A stretch of DNA of 64,000 nt from Oscillospiraceae bacterium (GTDB taxonomy: Bacteria; Bacillota; Clostridia; Oscillospirales; Oscillospiraceae): positions 124,001 to 188,000 of the forward strand of contig CAJTFK010000002.1 in the NCBI GenBank assembly GCA_910575505.1, in the 5' to 3' direction. Below, piece after piece: positions 43,471-52,411 of this stretch; position 1 is the stretch's first letter; every line of letters begins with the position of its first letter. Both the position numbers and the translations under genes were made by a program. The notes beneath the pieces were generated by a model. That model was not told the origin of the DNA. It saw nothing but the letters and a program-made list of their open reading frames with translations, and did no database searches.

Positions 43471-44787
43471 TCAGTGTCGGGATGTGATATTGGTTTTCAG
43501 CTCTTTCACTGTCTCGGCAAAGGCGGGATCTTTTTTCATTTTCTTCTCCACCTGGTTGATGGAATACATTACCGTGGTATGGTCCCGGTTGTTGAAGAGC
43601 CGTCCGATGTTGTCCTGAGAGAGATTCGTCATGCTCCGGATCAGATACATGGCAATCTGCCGGGCGGTCACTGCGTCCCGGATGCGCTGCTGTCCCCTGA
43701 TGACAGATTCCTCCAGGTTGTAGTAACGGCAGACCGAGGCGAGAATGGCCTCCGGCGTGGGGATGTACTCATTGCTGGTTTTCAGGATGTCCTTCATGGC
43801 CCGGGTGACGGTTTCCTCGTCGGTCTCGCTGCCCAGCAGGTCCTTATAGGCCAGAACCTTGTTGACGGTGCCCTCCAGCTGCCGGACGTTGGCGGTGACC
43901 TTCTGGGCGATCATGACGGCGATTTTGTCCGGCAGCTCCATGCCCAGCAGAGCCGCCTTATTCTTCACGATGGCCAGCCGGGTTTCAAAGTCCGGGGGCT
44001 TCACGTCCGCCAGAAGGCCCCACTCGAAGCGGGTCCGGAGCCGGTCGTCCAGCAGGGTCATTTCAGAGGGAGGACGGTCCGAGGTCAGAACAATCTGCCG
44101 GCCGGATTCATAGAGGGTGTTGAAGGTATGGAAGAACTCGTCCTGCACCTGGTCCTTTCCGGCCACAAACTGCACGTCGTCTACAAGGAGCAGATCCGCT
44201 TCCCGGTACTTGGCCCGGAACTCGCTGCCCCGTCCGGCCCGGATCAGGCCGATGAATTCATTGATGAAATCGTCGCCCTTGACATAGACGATTTTCGCGT
44301 CCGGGTCGTTTCTCCGGATGACATTGGCGATGGCGTTGAGCAGATGGGTCTTGCCCAGGCCGGAATCCCCATAGATCAGCAGAGGATTGTAGTTCTGGGC
44401 CGGGTGTTCCGCCACTGCCATGGACGCGGCGTGGGCCAGCTTGTTGGAGGGGCCCACCACGAAGGTCTCAAAGGTGAATTCCGCGGAGGTAAAGCGGTCC
44501 GGCTTTTTGGCCGGCGCGTTCCCCTGGAATTCCCGGAGGGCGGCATCGTCCAGCAGCTTCACCTCAAAGTCCATGGAAAAGATGTCCCGCAGGGAGTTCT
44601 TGATATTGCCCAGAAACAGAGACTCGATGTAGCCTTTTTTGAAGTCGTTGGCACAGTGCAGAAAACAGGTGCTGCCCCGAATGTCCACAATGGTCAGCTC
44701 GTCAAACCATGTTGCGATGGTGGTTTCAGAAAGCGTACCCCGCAGCTGCCGCAAAACGTTTTCCCAAATGTCGGTGACTGAATTCAA
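43471..44787 (-). CDS. dnaA: chromosomal replication initiator DnaA
   Basis: TTG 44787, after GAGGTGG, gives a 438-residue protein starting LNSVTDIWENVLRQL. Domain I (1-85), AAA+ domain III with NPLLIYGDSGLGKTHLLNAI (Walker A) and LLLVDDVQFVAGKDQVQDEF (Walker B), sensor R-finger region, and domain IV with NLSQDNIGRLFNNRDHTTVM, the DnaA-box-binding helix-turn-helix. It opens oriC, located directly downstream. The frame is open farther upstream, but that part overlaps the promoter. Confidence 0.98.
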   Translation of the reverse strand: MNSVTDIWENVLRQLRGTLSETTIATWFDELTIVDIRGSTCFLHCANDFKKGYIESLFLGNIKNSLRDIFSMDFEVKLLDDAALREFQGNAPAKKPDRFTSAEFTFETFVVGPSNKLAHAASMAVAEHPAQNYNPLLIYGDSGLGKTHLLNAIANVIRRNDPDAKIVYVKGDDFINEFIGLIRAGRGSEFRAKYREADLLLVDDVQFVAGKDQVQDEFFHTFNTLYESGRQIVLTSDRPPSEMTLLDDRLRTRFEWGLLADVKPPDFETRLAIVKNKAALLGMELPDKIAVMIAQKVTANVRQLEGTVNKVLAYKDLLGSETDEETVTRAMKDILKTSNEYIPTPEAILASVCRYYNLEESVIRGQQRIRDAVTARQIAMYLIRSMTNLSQDNIGRLFNNRDHTTVMYSINQVEKKMKKDPAFAETVKELKTNITSRH

Positions 44788-44831
44788 AAGGAACCACCTC
44801 TCTCGTTGAAAATAACAAAAGTACCTCACAT

Positions 44832-44860
44832 ATTATAGCAAAAAAAACAACGGCAGGCAA
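44832..44860 (-). promoter_or_regulatory. dnaA promoter
   Basis: Minus-strand TTGCCT (44860-44855), 17-base spacer, perfect TATAAT (44837-44832). The remaining dnaA-rpmH spacer (44861-45048) holds only a small CCGCT/AGCGG hairpin with T6 loop (44892-44906). Confidence 0.75.
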
Positions 44861-45048
44861 TAGGAAATTATACATATTCTAATAATAAGCGCCGCTTTTT
44901 TAGCGGTCTCCAAATGGAAAAAAACCACCACATATAGAAAAGATCCTGCGGCTTGAGCACTACATTTTGAGCCGGTCCCATAAACAGCCGGAAACGGGCC
45001 GGAAAATTTCCAGATCTGCCGGTTTTTTTCCGTTCTTTCAAGTTCTTA

Positions 45049-45078
45049 TTGACACCTTTTGTTTGGATATGCTATACT
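45049..45078 (+). promoter_or_regulatory. rpmH operon promoter
   Basis: TTGACA (45049-45054), 18-base spacer, TATACT (45073-45078); a 126-base GC-rich leader follows before rpmH. Confidence 0.8.
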
Positions 45079-45204
45079 AATCCATACGCCGAGAGGCGTG
45101 TTGAACCGTCAGCCGCGCCGCCCGTTTCAGGGCGGTGTTGGGAAAGTGCCGCCGGGACTCCAGGGGAGCAGGCGGCGGAACATTTGACAGGAGGTGTCTC
45201 AGAG

Positions 45205-45345
45205 ATGGCTACAAAGCGTACCTATCAGCCCAAGAAGCTGCATGGTCAAAAGGTCCACGGCTTCCGCAAGAGAATGGCGACCGCCAACGGCCGTAAGGTC
45301 CTGGCCCGCCGCCGCGCCAAAGGCCGTGCGCGTCTCTCCTATTGA
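45205..45345 (+). CDS. rpmH: 50S ribosomal protein L34
   Basis: The 46-residue basic protein has the L34 signature: [49 protein letters not shown] lies 13 bases before ATG 45205. It heads the conserved rpmH-rnpA-yidD-yidC-jag group, divergent from dnaA. The frame is open farther upstream but the conserved start is MATKRTYQP. Confidence 0.97.
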   Translation: MATKRTYQPKKLHGQKVHGFRKRMATANGRKVLARRRAKGRARLSY

Positions 45346-45513
45346 GGAGACACTTGAAAACAGGTCCTGACAGGGGCGGCTGGAATTTCTATGTCAAATT
45401 CCTCCGTCCCTTGAATCTGTTTGAAACCCCGCCGATTTACGGTGGGTGGTTCCAGAATCCGGCGTTTTCCAAAGATGAAGCAGAGTCCTGTACCGGTTTG
45501 GAGGAAAGAGCGT

Positions 45514-46029
45514 ATGAAGCCGTCGGTGACGTTAAAAGAAAACTATGAATTCCGCCGGCTGTATCAAAAGGGGGCCTCGGCGGTGGGCGGCTGCATGGTG
45601 ATTTACTGCCGCCGGAACCGCCTGGGGCGGAACCGCCTGGGCATTACGGTGTCTGTCAAGATCGGCAACGCCGTGAAGCGGAACCGGGCCCGCCGCCGTC
45701 TGCGGGAGGTCTGCCGTCTGAACAGTCCCTGCCTTTGTCAGGGCTGGGACATGGTTCTGGTGGCCCGGGGCCGGACGCTGACGGCGCCCTGGAAGGAGCT
45801 GAATGACACCTTCCTCCGCCTGTGCCGGAAGCTGGAGCTTTTGCAGGACCAGCAGGGTTCGCAAAACGCCCAGGCGAAGCAGAACAGGCAAGCGAAGCAT
45901 GAGCGGCAGAAAAAGCAGGAAAATCGGGGAACAAAAAAACAGCAGCCAGATGAGAAGAAATTTTCTGTCAAGGGGGACAGGTCCCATGCCCCGGAAAAAG
46001 CGCCCGGGACTTCGGAGGACAAGCCTTGA
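45514..46029 (+). CDS. rnpA: ribonuclease P protein component with long basic tail
   Basis: ATG 45514 follows GGAGGAAAG. The core (residues 1-115) shows [34 protein letters not shown] (the RNR motif that binds RNase P RNA) and [15 protein letters not shown]. It assists M1 RNA in 5-prime tRNA processing. After residue about 115 a 55-residue Gln/Lys-rich tail follows ([20 protein letters not shown]), unlike most RnpA, which end there. The stop overlaps the yidD start (TTG 46026). Confidence 0.93.
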   Translation: MKPSVTLKENYEFRRLYQKGASAVGGCMVIYCRRNRLGRNRLGITVSVKIGNAVKRNRARRRLREVCRLNSPCLCQGWDMVLVARGRTLTAPWKELNDTFLRLCRKLELLQDQQGSQNAQAKQNRQAKHERQKKQENRGTKKQQPDEKKFSVKGDRSHAPEKAPGTSEDKP

Positions 46030-46235
46030 AATCCGTGCTGCTTCTGATGATCCGGTTTTACCGAAGGGCCGTCTCTCCCTGCTTTCCCCCCTGCTGCCGC
46101 TATACCCCCACCTGTTCCCAGTATGCCCTGGAGGCCATTGAGAAGTACGGAGCCCTGAAAGGCGGATGGCTGGCGCTGCGCCGGATTTTAAGATGCCACC
46201 CCTTTCACAAGGGAGGCTATGACCCGGTGCCGTAA
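46026..46235 (+). CDS. yidD: membrane protein insertion efficiency factor YidD
   Basis: The 69-residue protein matches Yid[61 protein letters not shown] and the end YDPVP. The cysteines are conserved. It starts at TTG 46026, overlapping the rnpA stop, and helps YidC-dependent insertion. Confidence 0.93.
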   Translation: MKSVLLLMIRFYRRAVSPCFPPCCRYTPTCSQYALEAIEKYGALKGGWLALRRILRCHPFHKGGYDPVP

Positions 46236-46381
46236 CGGAAGGGGTATCGGAAGTATCGGATATCCTGACTGACGGCGGCTGTATGCCCGATGTGATGCGG
46301 CGGCATGAAACAATTTCCCGATCTCATCAAAGAAGCCGGGAGAGACGCTCTCCCTCAGTAAAAAAACGAGAGGAAGAATCT

Positions 46382-47542
46382 ATGTTTTCAACCATTGGAT
46401 ACATCATCTGTATCCCCTTTGCCTGGCTGGTCCGGCTGTTTTACAACCTGACCGGCTCCTATGGCCTGGCGATCATTCTGTTTACGCTGATGGTCAAGCT
46501 CATTATGCTCCCCTTCCAGATGAAGTCCAAAAAAAGCATGATGCGCATGACCCGTATGAACGGCAAAATGCAGGAGATCCAGAAAAAATACGCCAATAAC
46601 CAGATGAAAATGAACGAGGAGATGCAGAAGCTCTATGCCGACGAAGGGGTCAACCCCATGTCCGGGTGCCTCTGGAGCTTCCTGCCCTTCCCGGTCCTGC
46701 TGGCCCTGTACTCCATCATCCGCCAGCCCATCACCCACTTCATGATGCTGAGTCAGGACGTGGTGCAGAAGATGGTGGAAGCGGTGACGGCCACCGGCGC
46801 GGATATGAGCGCCATTGTCCAGATGAAGGACGGCGCCGCCGTTGTTCGGGACGGCGTCACCCAGCTGGGCCCCTACGGTCAGATCAATCTGGTCAAGATC
46901 ATCGCGTCCGAAATGCCCGAGGTGGGCAATGCCGTGGAGGGCTGGATTAACGTCAACTATGATTTCATCGGCCTGGACATGGCCGCCAATCCCTGGGAGT
47001 TCGTGAAAAGCTTTTCCTTCTCCTGGGTGTGCATCGGCATGATCCTGATTCCCATTCTGGCCGGCGGATCTCAGATTCTGTTCACCAAAATCACCGCCAG
47101 GCAGCAGCCTCAAAACGACGCGGCGGCGGCCACCAACCGCATGCTGATGTTCATGCCTCTTTTCTCCGTCTATATTGCCTTCATGATGCCCGCCGCTCTG
47201 GGTATTTACTGGATTGCGCAGAGTGCCTTCTCCGCCGTTCAGGAGTTCTTTATGGGCAAGTTCTTCAACAAGAAGCTGGAGGAAGAGGAAAACGCCCGCT
47301 ATGAGGCCCGGCAGGCCGAGCGGAAAAGGAAAATGGAAGAGGCCAAAGCGCTTCAGGAGCAGCAGCGCCAGCAGGCGTCCCAGAAGCAGACCCTGAAGGA
47401 AAAGCAGAAGGCCGCCAGAGATGCAAAGGCCGCCAAGGCGGCCAAGGCCGGAACAGCCACTACGGAAGCCGGCCGGATAGGCGAACGTCCCTATGCCCGG
47501 GGCCGGGCATACCGTCCGGACCGGTATGACGATGTGAAGTAA
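46382..47542 (+). CDS. yidC: YidC/Oxa1-type membrane protein insertase
   Basis: GAGAGGAAG precedes ATG 46382. The 386-residue protein has membrane helices near 8-30 (AWLVRLFYNLTGSYGLAIIL), 95-115 and 215-290, with TLMVKLIMLPFQMKSKKSM and PMSGCLWSFLPFPVLLALYS, the conserved Oxa1 core. An extra 100-residue domain between helices and a Lys/Gln/Ala-rich C-terminal tail (EEAKALQEQQRQQASQKQTL) that can bind ribosomes are seen. It inserts membrane proteins with or without Sec. Confidence 0.95.
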   Translation: MFSTIGYIICIPFAWLVRLFYNLTGSYGLAIILFTLMVKLIMLPFQMKSKKSMMRMTRMNGKMQEIQKKYANNQMKMNEEMQKLYADEGVNPMSGCLWSFLPFPVLLALYSIIRQPITHFMMLSQDVVQKMVEAVTATGADMSAIVQMKDGAAVVRDGVTQLGPYGQINLVKIIASEMPEVGNAVEGWINVNYDFIGLDMAANPWEFVKSFSFSWVCIGMILIPILAGGSQILFTKITARQQPQNDAAAATNRMLMFMPLFSVYIAFMMPAALGIYWIAQSAFSAVQEFFMGKFFNKKLEEEENARYEARQAERKRKMEEAKALQEQQRQQASQKQTLKEKQKAARDAKAAKAAKAGTATTEAGRIGERPYARGRAYRPDRYDDVK

Positions 47543-47558
47543 GAGGTGAAGAGCTGTT

Positions 47559-48473
47559 ATGCGAGAGTATATTGATGTCACCGGAAAAAATGAGGACGAG
47601 GCCATTTCCAAGGCTCTGAGCCAGCTGGGACTGGACCGGGACGACGTGTCCGTGGAGGTTCTGGAGCGGGCAAAATCCGGTTTTCTGGGTCTGGGCGCCT
47701 GCCCGGCTAAAATCCGGGTTTTCTACGGCCCTGAGGAGGAGCCTGTTGTGAAGGAGGGCCCCCCTGTTCCGGCGGAGCGTCCTGAAACGGTCCGGAAAGC
47801 GGAGCGCAGAGAGAGAACGGAGCGGCCCGTGAAAAAGACGGAACGCACGGAGAGACCGGAAAAAGCGGAAAGGTCCGAGAAGGCCGAAAGGGTCGAAAAG
47901 GTCGAAAAAAAGCCCCAGCGTCAGGAGCGCACGCAGCCCCAGACGCAGAAACCCCAGCGTCAAGAACCGGAAGAGCCTCTTCCCGTCCAGAACCTGGGTG
48001 AGGAAGTGGATGATGAGAAGGCCCAGGCCATCAAGACCTTCCTCAGCGGTCTTCTGAACCAGATGGAGAGTCAGGCCGAGATCAAGGTCTACCTCCCTGA
48101 GAAGGGACGCTACAAGGTGATTCTGGAGGGGCAGGGTCTGGGGGCGCTGATCGGACGCCGGGGAGAGACTCTGGACGCCATTCAGCAGCTCACAAGCTAC
48201 GCTGTGAACCGCACGGGGAACCGGGTTCGTATACAGCTGGACGCCGAGGGCTACCGGGCCAAGCGGGAGCAGAGTCTTCAGCACCTGGCGCGGAAAGTGG
48301 CGGGCAAGGTTCTGCGTTATCGCCGCAGCATCTCCCTGGAGCCCATGAATGCCTATGAGCGCCATGTGATTCATACCGCCCTTCAGGACTATGAGGGCGT
48401 CACCACCTACTCCACCGGCGTGGACCCCAACCGGCACGTGGTTGTGGCTGTGGACCGGGGTGAACGGAAGTAA
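47559..48473 (+). CDS. jag: Jag/KhpB-type RNA-binding protein
   Basis: The 304-residue protein has a Jag-N domain (MREYIDVTGKNEDEAISKAL, KSGFLGLGACPAKIRVF), a charged KE-rich linker (about 70-145), a KH domain (YKVILEGQGLGALIGRRGET, with GXXG as GRRG) and an R3H domain (YERHVIHTALQDYEGVTTYS). It binds RNA together with KhpA and affects division and sporulation genes in relatives. It follows yidC by 16 bases and ends before a strong terminator. Confidence 0.95.
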   Translation: MREYIDVTGKNEDEAISKALSQLGLDRDDVSVEVLERAKSGFLGLGACPAKIRVFYGPEEEPVVKEGPPVPAERPETVRKAERRERTERPVKKTERTERPEKAERSEKAERVEKVEKKPQRQERTQPQTQKPQRQEPEEPLPVQNLGEEVDDEKAQAIKTFLSGLLNQMESQAEIKVYLPEKGRYKVILEGQGLGALIGRRGETLDAIQQLTSYAVNRTGNRVRIQLDAEGYRAKREQSLQHLARKVAGKVLRYRRSISLEPMNAYERHVIHTALQDYEGVTTYSTGVDPNRHVVVAVDRGERK

Positions 48474-48489
48474 ACACAAAAATCGCTGA

Positions 48490-48525
48490 AAAATACCCGC
48501 CTCGTTTCAAGAGGCGGGTATTTTT
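48490..48525 (+). terminator. terminator of the rpmH-jag operon
   Basis: AAAATACCCGCCTC / GAGGCGGGTATTTTT with loop GTTTCAA (48504-48510); T-run on the plus strand. Confidence 0.88.
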
Positions 48526-48549
48526 CTATGGCTTCTTTGAAAGGAACCG

Positions 48550-49191
48550 TCAGCCGTGATTCCCTTTGATGGCGTCAAAAAGCTGTTTTTGGAGGGCCGC
48601 CCGTTCCTCCGGGTTCCGGAGACAGAACACGCCATTGCAATGGTCCCTGAACAGGCATGTCTCGCAGATCATCTGGTCCACCGCCTGGAGAATCAGGTCG
48701 TCGTCGCTGGGCAACGCATAGGCGTCTATTTTCCGGACGTTCTCCGGATTTCTCAGGGAATAGTCAATCCGCTTTCCGCTTCCGGTTTTCAGATACCGGT
48801 AGACTTCCGCAAAAAACTCAGCGCAGTCGCCGGTCCGAAAGGACTCAAAGCCGGACAGGTCCATCCAGACATGATCCTCTTTTCCCTTAAAGGTTAGTCC
48901 GTCCGGATACATGCCGCTGACATAGATCCTCTTGAAGCAGACATGTTTTTTCGTTATCTTTTCAATCTGCCCTCTGAATTGAATGGGGGTATTGAGATAG
49001 CAGGACTCAAAGCTGGAGCGGTAGGTTCCAAGGGAATGAATCTGTATGTCCAGATATTCGTCATAGCTCAGATGCTCCGCCCCGGCAACCTCTTTCAGGG
49101 AATCAGGACTGAAAAAGAGCACGCCCCCTTCCACAAGAATGCAGGCATTTTCACCGTAGCAGGTTTTTACCAGGTCCTCAAAGTCTTTCAT
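48550..49191 (-). CDS. hypothetical protein with C-terminal four-cysteine cluster
   Basis: ATG 49191 (GGAGG about 10 bases upstream) gives 213 residues: MKDFEDLVKTCYGENACILV, EGGVLFFSPDSLKEVAGAEH, ..., and near the end MICETCLFRDHCNGVFCLRN, a Cys-X2-Cys-X5-Cys-X4-Cys cluster that could hold zinc or an iron-sulfur centre. The middle (RGQIEKITKKHVCFKRIYVS) may be an OB-like domain. No family recognised. It is single, convergent with jag. Confidence 0.6.
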   Translation of the reverse strand: MKDFEDLVKTCYGENACILVEGGVLFFSPDSLKEVAGAEHLSYDEYLDIQIHSLGTYRSSFESCYLNTPIQFRGQIEKITKKHVCFKRIYVSGMYPDGLTFKGKEDHVWMDLSGFESFRTGDCAEFFAEVYRYLKTGSGKRIDYSLRNPENVRKIDAYALPSDDDLILQAVDQMICETCLFRDHCNGVFCLRNPEERAALQKQLFDAIKGNHG

Positions 49192-49383
49192 ATACCTCAG
49201 CCTCCGTTTCATAAGTGCCGCCCGGCGGCGGCCTGACATATGACTTCAGGACAGGCTGAGTTATCCCCTGCATCTTTCGTGCTGATAAATCTGGGATTGG
49301 CAATTTCACTAATTACAGATAGTAACAAAATATTGGCTGTGATATAATGAAAACGATCATTAGGGTATGTCGGGAGGATAAAA

Positions 49384-49929
49384 ATGGTTATTTTGATAGG
49401 CGGAGCATCTCACACAGGTAAAACCACCCTGGCACAGCAGCTGCTAGACAAATACAAGTACCCGTATTTGTCTATAGATCACCTGAAAATGGGACTGATT
49501 AGAAGCGGGAATACAGAATTAACTCCCAAGAGCGATGATACGGCGTTAACAGAATATCTATGGCCGATTGTGAGAGAAATGGTTGCAACTGTTGTTGAAA
49601 ATGAGCAAAATCTGATTGTTGAAGGGTGTTTTATACCTTTTGATTGGTATGCGGATTTTAATAAAAACTACCTGCCTCAAATCCAATATATATGCTTGAT
49701 AATGAGTGAACGATATATTCGGTCCCATTTTGAGGATATAAAAAGATATGCATGTATAATTGAGCAAAGAATGGATGATTCGAAGTACACAATGGAAACC
49801 GCATTGCAGGACAACGCCCGAGCACTTGATATGTGCAAAAAATTTGAAGCAAATTACCTGCTTATTGATAACGATTATCATATTGATACAGTTATCCATA
49901 ATGGACGATTGATCTTCCAGTCAAATTGA
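49384..49929 (+). CDS. P-loop kinase-like protein in AT-rich segment
   Basis: GGGAGGA precedes ATG 49384. The 181-residue protein starts with a Walker A MVILIGGASHTGKTTLAQQL and has YPYLSIDHLKMGLIRSG and LIVEGCFIPFDWYADF, a layout of small adenylate kinase-like or 2-phosphoglycerate kinase-like proteins that phosphorylate small molecules (also zeta-toxin-like fold). The substrate is unknown. The gene is much more AT-rich than its neighbours, with a TATAAT at 49343-49348, so it was probably acquired. Confidence 0.7.
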   Translation: MVILIGGASHTGKTTLAQQLLDKYKYPYLSIDHLKMGLIRSGNTELTPKSDDTALTEYLWPIVREMVATVVENEQNLIVEGCFIPFDWYADFNKNYLPQIQYICLIMSERYIRSHFEDIKRYACIIEQRMDDSKYTMETALQDNARALDMCKKFEANYLLIDNDYHIDTVIHNGRLIFQSN

Positions 49930-49983
49930 CAAAGAATTTGGAAAACTGGCTTTCGTCAAAACGAAAGGTAAAAGGGAAGCTGA

Positions 49984-50125
49984 TTTGGGAACCTGCATGA
50001 ATTCTATCATAAATTTATAAGAGATTCAAAACGCGGGGAATTTTACGAGGTCGTATCCGTTTACGCAGTTTATCAGGAGGAAAAGGTGTTTGGGGACAGG
50101 CTCTGCGCCCGTCCATTCTCCCAAT
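49984..50125 (+). pseudogene. fragment of a DUF1653-like gene
   Basis: After a stop at 49981 the frame reads GNLHEFYHKFIRDSKRGEFY, EVVSVYAVYQEEKVFGDRLC, ARPF, which resembles the short DUF1653-type domain (Y-H-F-K, YEV, VYQ, G--L-ARP). There is no start or ribosome site, and the similarity fades after 50115. Probably a relic. Confidence 0.35.
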
Positions 50126-50677
50126 TGTGCCGGGCATCCGGCAGACGGGCCGGGATAAAGATCCTGCGCAGAGGCAGGGGAAGAAATCCGCGGGCGGAGG
50201 ACTCCCCTGTCGGACCGTCCGTCCCGCAGCTCTGTTCAATACGGCGGAACCGCCGGTTGGCTCCCCTTCCGGCGGAAAAATTGTGGAAATTCCGTGGTTC
50301 ATGGTCCATGAGGCACGGCGCTTTCAATATGCGCACCGTCTGAAGGCAAAAAGGCAAAACACAACCCCCCACCCGCTCCAGCGGCGAATGGGGGGCTTCA
50401 AACATTGATCGGACTATCCATTGGCTGATACCTCGTGCCTCTCTTCAGGATTCCGTTCGCGGGAAATAGAAGGGGGTAACTGTGATCCTGGAATTCTGCC
50501 AATCCATAAAACAGTTTTGGGAGGGCGCCTGCCCCACCCGGCTCAGGATGTGAGCGGAGTTTCGTCTTTGGGAATATCCTGATATCACAAAACAATGCTG
50601 GGAATGCGAACGGTGCGCAGAGTTGTGGGAACCGCTGAGCTTGCTAGCCCATTGGACTCACCCCTTTCTGTAGTTAC
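50126..50677. other. decayed intergenic region
   Basis: No intact gene is seen. A composite hairpin CCCCCCA...TGGGGGG with inner CCGCT/AGCGG lies at 50365-50395. Part of the minus strand (50600-50450) still reads protein-like in places (SRVGQAPSQNCFMDWQNSRI) without a start. Confidence 0.35.
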
Positions 50678-50706
50678 AATATACAATAGAAACTCGGTTT
50701 TGTCAA
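50678..50706 (-). promoter_or_regulatory. orphan promoter facing a dead start codon
   Basis: Minus-strand TTGACA (50706-50701), 17-base spacer, TATATT (50683-50678), then GAAAGGGGTGAG and ATG GGC TAG (50651-50643). The promoter and ribosome site are intact but the gene stops after two codons. Confidence 0.55.
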
Positions 50707-50823
50707 GTATCTTTATGTAGTTTTACGTTTTTCACAAATGTCATTCGATTACGTCCGGCGAATCGCACAAGAAACCGCTGGTTCCGCTCTTGCGGAGGGT
50801 TTCAAAGAGTGATATAGTAAGCA

Positions 50824-50858
50824 CAGCTGAAAAACGGCCATGACACTGTTTTCAGCTG
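50824..50858. repeat. short inverted repeat CAGCTGAAAA upstream of SLH gene
   Basis: CAGCTGAAAA (50824-50833) and TTTTCAGCTG (50849-50858) face each other with 15 bases between. The same ends bound a 160-base segment right after the SLH gene (52200-52359). Confidence 0.7.
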
Positions 50859-50922
50859 CGCAGGCCCGCTGCGGCGTGATGTGCGGGCAGGTTTATGATT
50901 CTGATGAAGGAGGAACCAGACC

Positions 50923-52206
50923 ATGAAAAAAATGCTGCTGATTCTGCTGGCTCTGTGCTGCCTGCCCTTTTCGGCCCTGGCGGCGGAAAACGGCGGATTT
51001 TCCGATGTGCCGGCGGACCACTGGGCCGCGGAGGAAATTGCCCAGGCGGCGGATGCCGGGGTGATTGCCGGGTATGCCGGCGGAACCTTTCGGCCCCAGG
51101 CGGATGTGACCGCCGCCCATTTCTGCGCCTTTTTGGCCCGTTCCTTCCTGAGCGACGCCTATTGGGCGCCGGTGGAGGTGGAAAAACGGGCCTTTGACTA
51201 CCCAGAGCAGCCGGAGACTGCGGCGGATCGCCGGATCCGGGCTCTGAATGCCTGCCTGCCGGTTCTGGAGGGCACGGAGGTTCTGACTGCCTGGGAGGCC
51301 GCCGGACAGCAGTGGGGTGATTTCGCGGACCGGCCCCTCAGCCGGTATGATATGGCTCAGATGGTGTACAATGTTCTCCGGGAAAAGGATGCGGTTCCCA
51401 GCGCGGGGACCTTTGACACGGACCAGGTTTCCGACTGGGCAGATATCCCCAGGGACTGCCGCGCCGCCGTCTCCGCCTGCTGGGGCCTGGGAATTCTGAG
51501 AGGACAGAGCGACGGGAGCTTCGGCGGGGAAAACACTCTGAACCGGGCTCAGGCCGCCGTCGTCTGGCGCCGGATGGCGGACCACCTTGAAGCGCTCCAG
51601 AAGCAGGCTCAGGAGAAAGAGGATGCTTCCACCGAGGTCTCCGAGGGTGATCTTTCCGCCGCCGAGGCGGCAGAGCTGCTAAAAATGCCCGTGTTTGGGC
51701 TCCAGGAGGGGGAGACGGTCCAGCAGATGATGGACCGGATCAACGCCAAGACCCCCCGCTGCCAGGAGGGCTGTCTTCCCAACGGAGCGCCCCGGACGGA
51801 GGAAAACGTGCAGGCGCTGCTGGAAAAGGTGAAAGAGGGCTGCCCAGACGGGACGGTCTGGAATTCCAATCTGAAATTTAACTATATGTCTCCCTCCATG
51901 GGCGGGGGAAAAGGTGTTCTTGCCTTCGGCATGGCGGTCAGCGACTATGTATACGGCGAGGAGACCTCCCTCACCCAGCACCGGGAGTTCCGGACGCTGG
52001 CGGCAGGAGATGTGGTTTATATCAAAAACAGCACTGTGGAACGGGTGCTGGTGATTACTGCCGTTGACCGGGAGAAGGAGCGCTACAAGGCCTGTGAGCT
52101 GGTGGAGGGACAGAATGTTTACTGGTCCGGCTGGGGGCCCATGTGGGAATTCATGGACAATTCCACCACGGTTGTATACAGCCGGGGAAATAGGCAGCAC
52201 AGCTGA
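50923..52206 (+). CDS. secreted SLH protein with degenerate CHAP-like domain
   Basis: AAGGAGGA precedes ATG 50923. The 427-residue protein has a signal peptide (KKMLLILLALCCLPFSALAA), SLH repeats at about 25-75 (FSDVPADHWAAEEIAQAADA) and 165-215 (AVSACWGLGILRGQSDGSFG), a coiled linker (LEALQKQAQEKEDASTEVSE) and a C-terminal domain (about 265-425) shaped like the CHAP/NlpC-type domains found in other SLH proteins: GKGVLAFGMAVSDYVYG, FRTLAAGDVVYIKN, YWSGWGPMWEF. The usual catalytic Cys and His positions read Val and Glu/Val, so it is likely inactive. Cell-wall bound. Confidence 0.75.
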   Translation: MKKMLLILLALCCLPFSALAAENGGFSDVPADHWAAEEIAQAADAGVIAGYAGGTFRPQADVTAAHFCAFLARSFLSDAYWAPVEVEKRAFDYPEQPETAADRRIRALNACLPVLEGTEVLTAWEAAGQQWGDFADRPLSRYDMAQMVYNVLREKDAVPSAGTFDTDQVSDWADIPRDCRAAVSACWGLGILRGQSDGSFGGENTLNRAQAAVVWRRMADHLEALQKQAQEKEDASTEVSEGDLSAAEAAELLKMPVFGLQEGETVQQMMDRINAKTPRCQEGCLPNGAPRTEENVQALLEKVKEGCPDGTVWNSNLKFNYMSPSMGGGKGVLAFGMAVSDYVYGEETSLTQHREFRTLAAGDVVYIKNSTVERVLVITAVDREKERYKACELVEGQNVYWSGWGPMWEFMDNSTTVVYSRGNRQHS

Positions 52207-52359
52207 AAATCGGCAGATACTGATTTTCAAACAGCGGCAAAGCCGCTGAAGGGGAACCCCCTGTGCCGGCTATGAAGTCCACTGCAAGGCCGTTTTGCGG
52301 CCTGCGCAGCGAATTACCGCCGCATTTGCTGAAAAGAAGCAGATGATTCTTTTCAGCTG
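52200..52359. repeat. 160-base inverted-repeat element after SLH gene
   Basis: Bounded by CAGCTGAAAA (52200-52209) and TTTTCAGCTG (52350-52359); includes GCGGCAAAGCCGC and GGCCGTTTTGCGGCC hairpins. The SLH stop codon lies inside the left end. Confidence 0.65.
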
Positions 52360-52411
52360 CGGCAACTATATGATGCGTCAGCCATTTTGAGAAGTGAGGG
52401 GTGAAGGAGCT

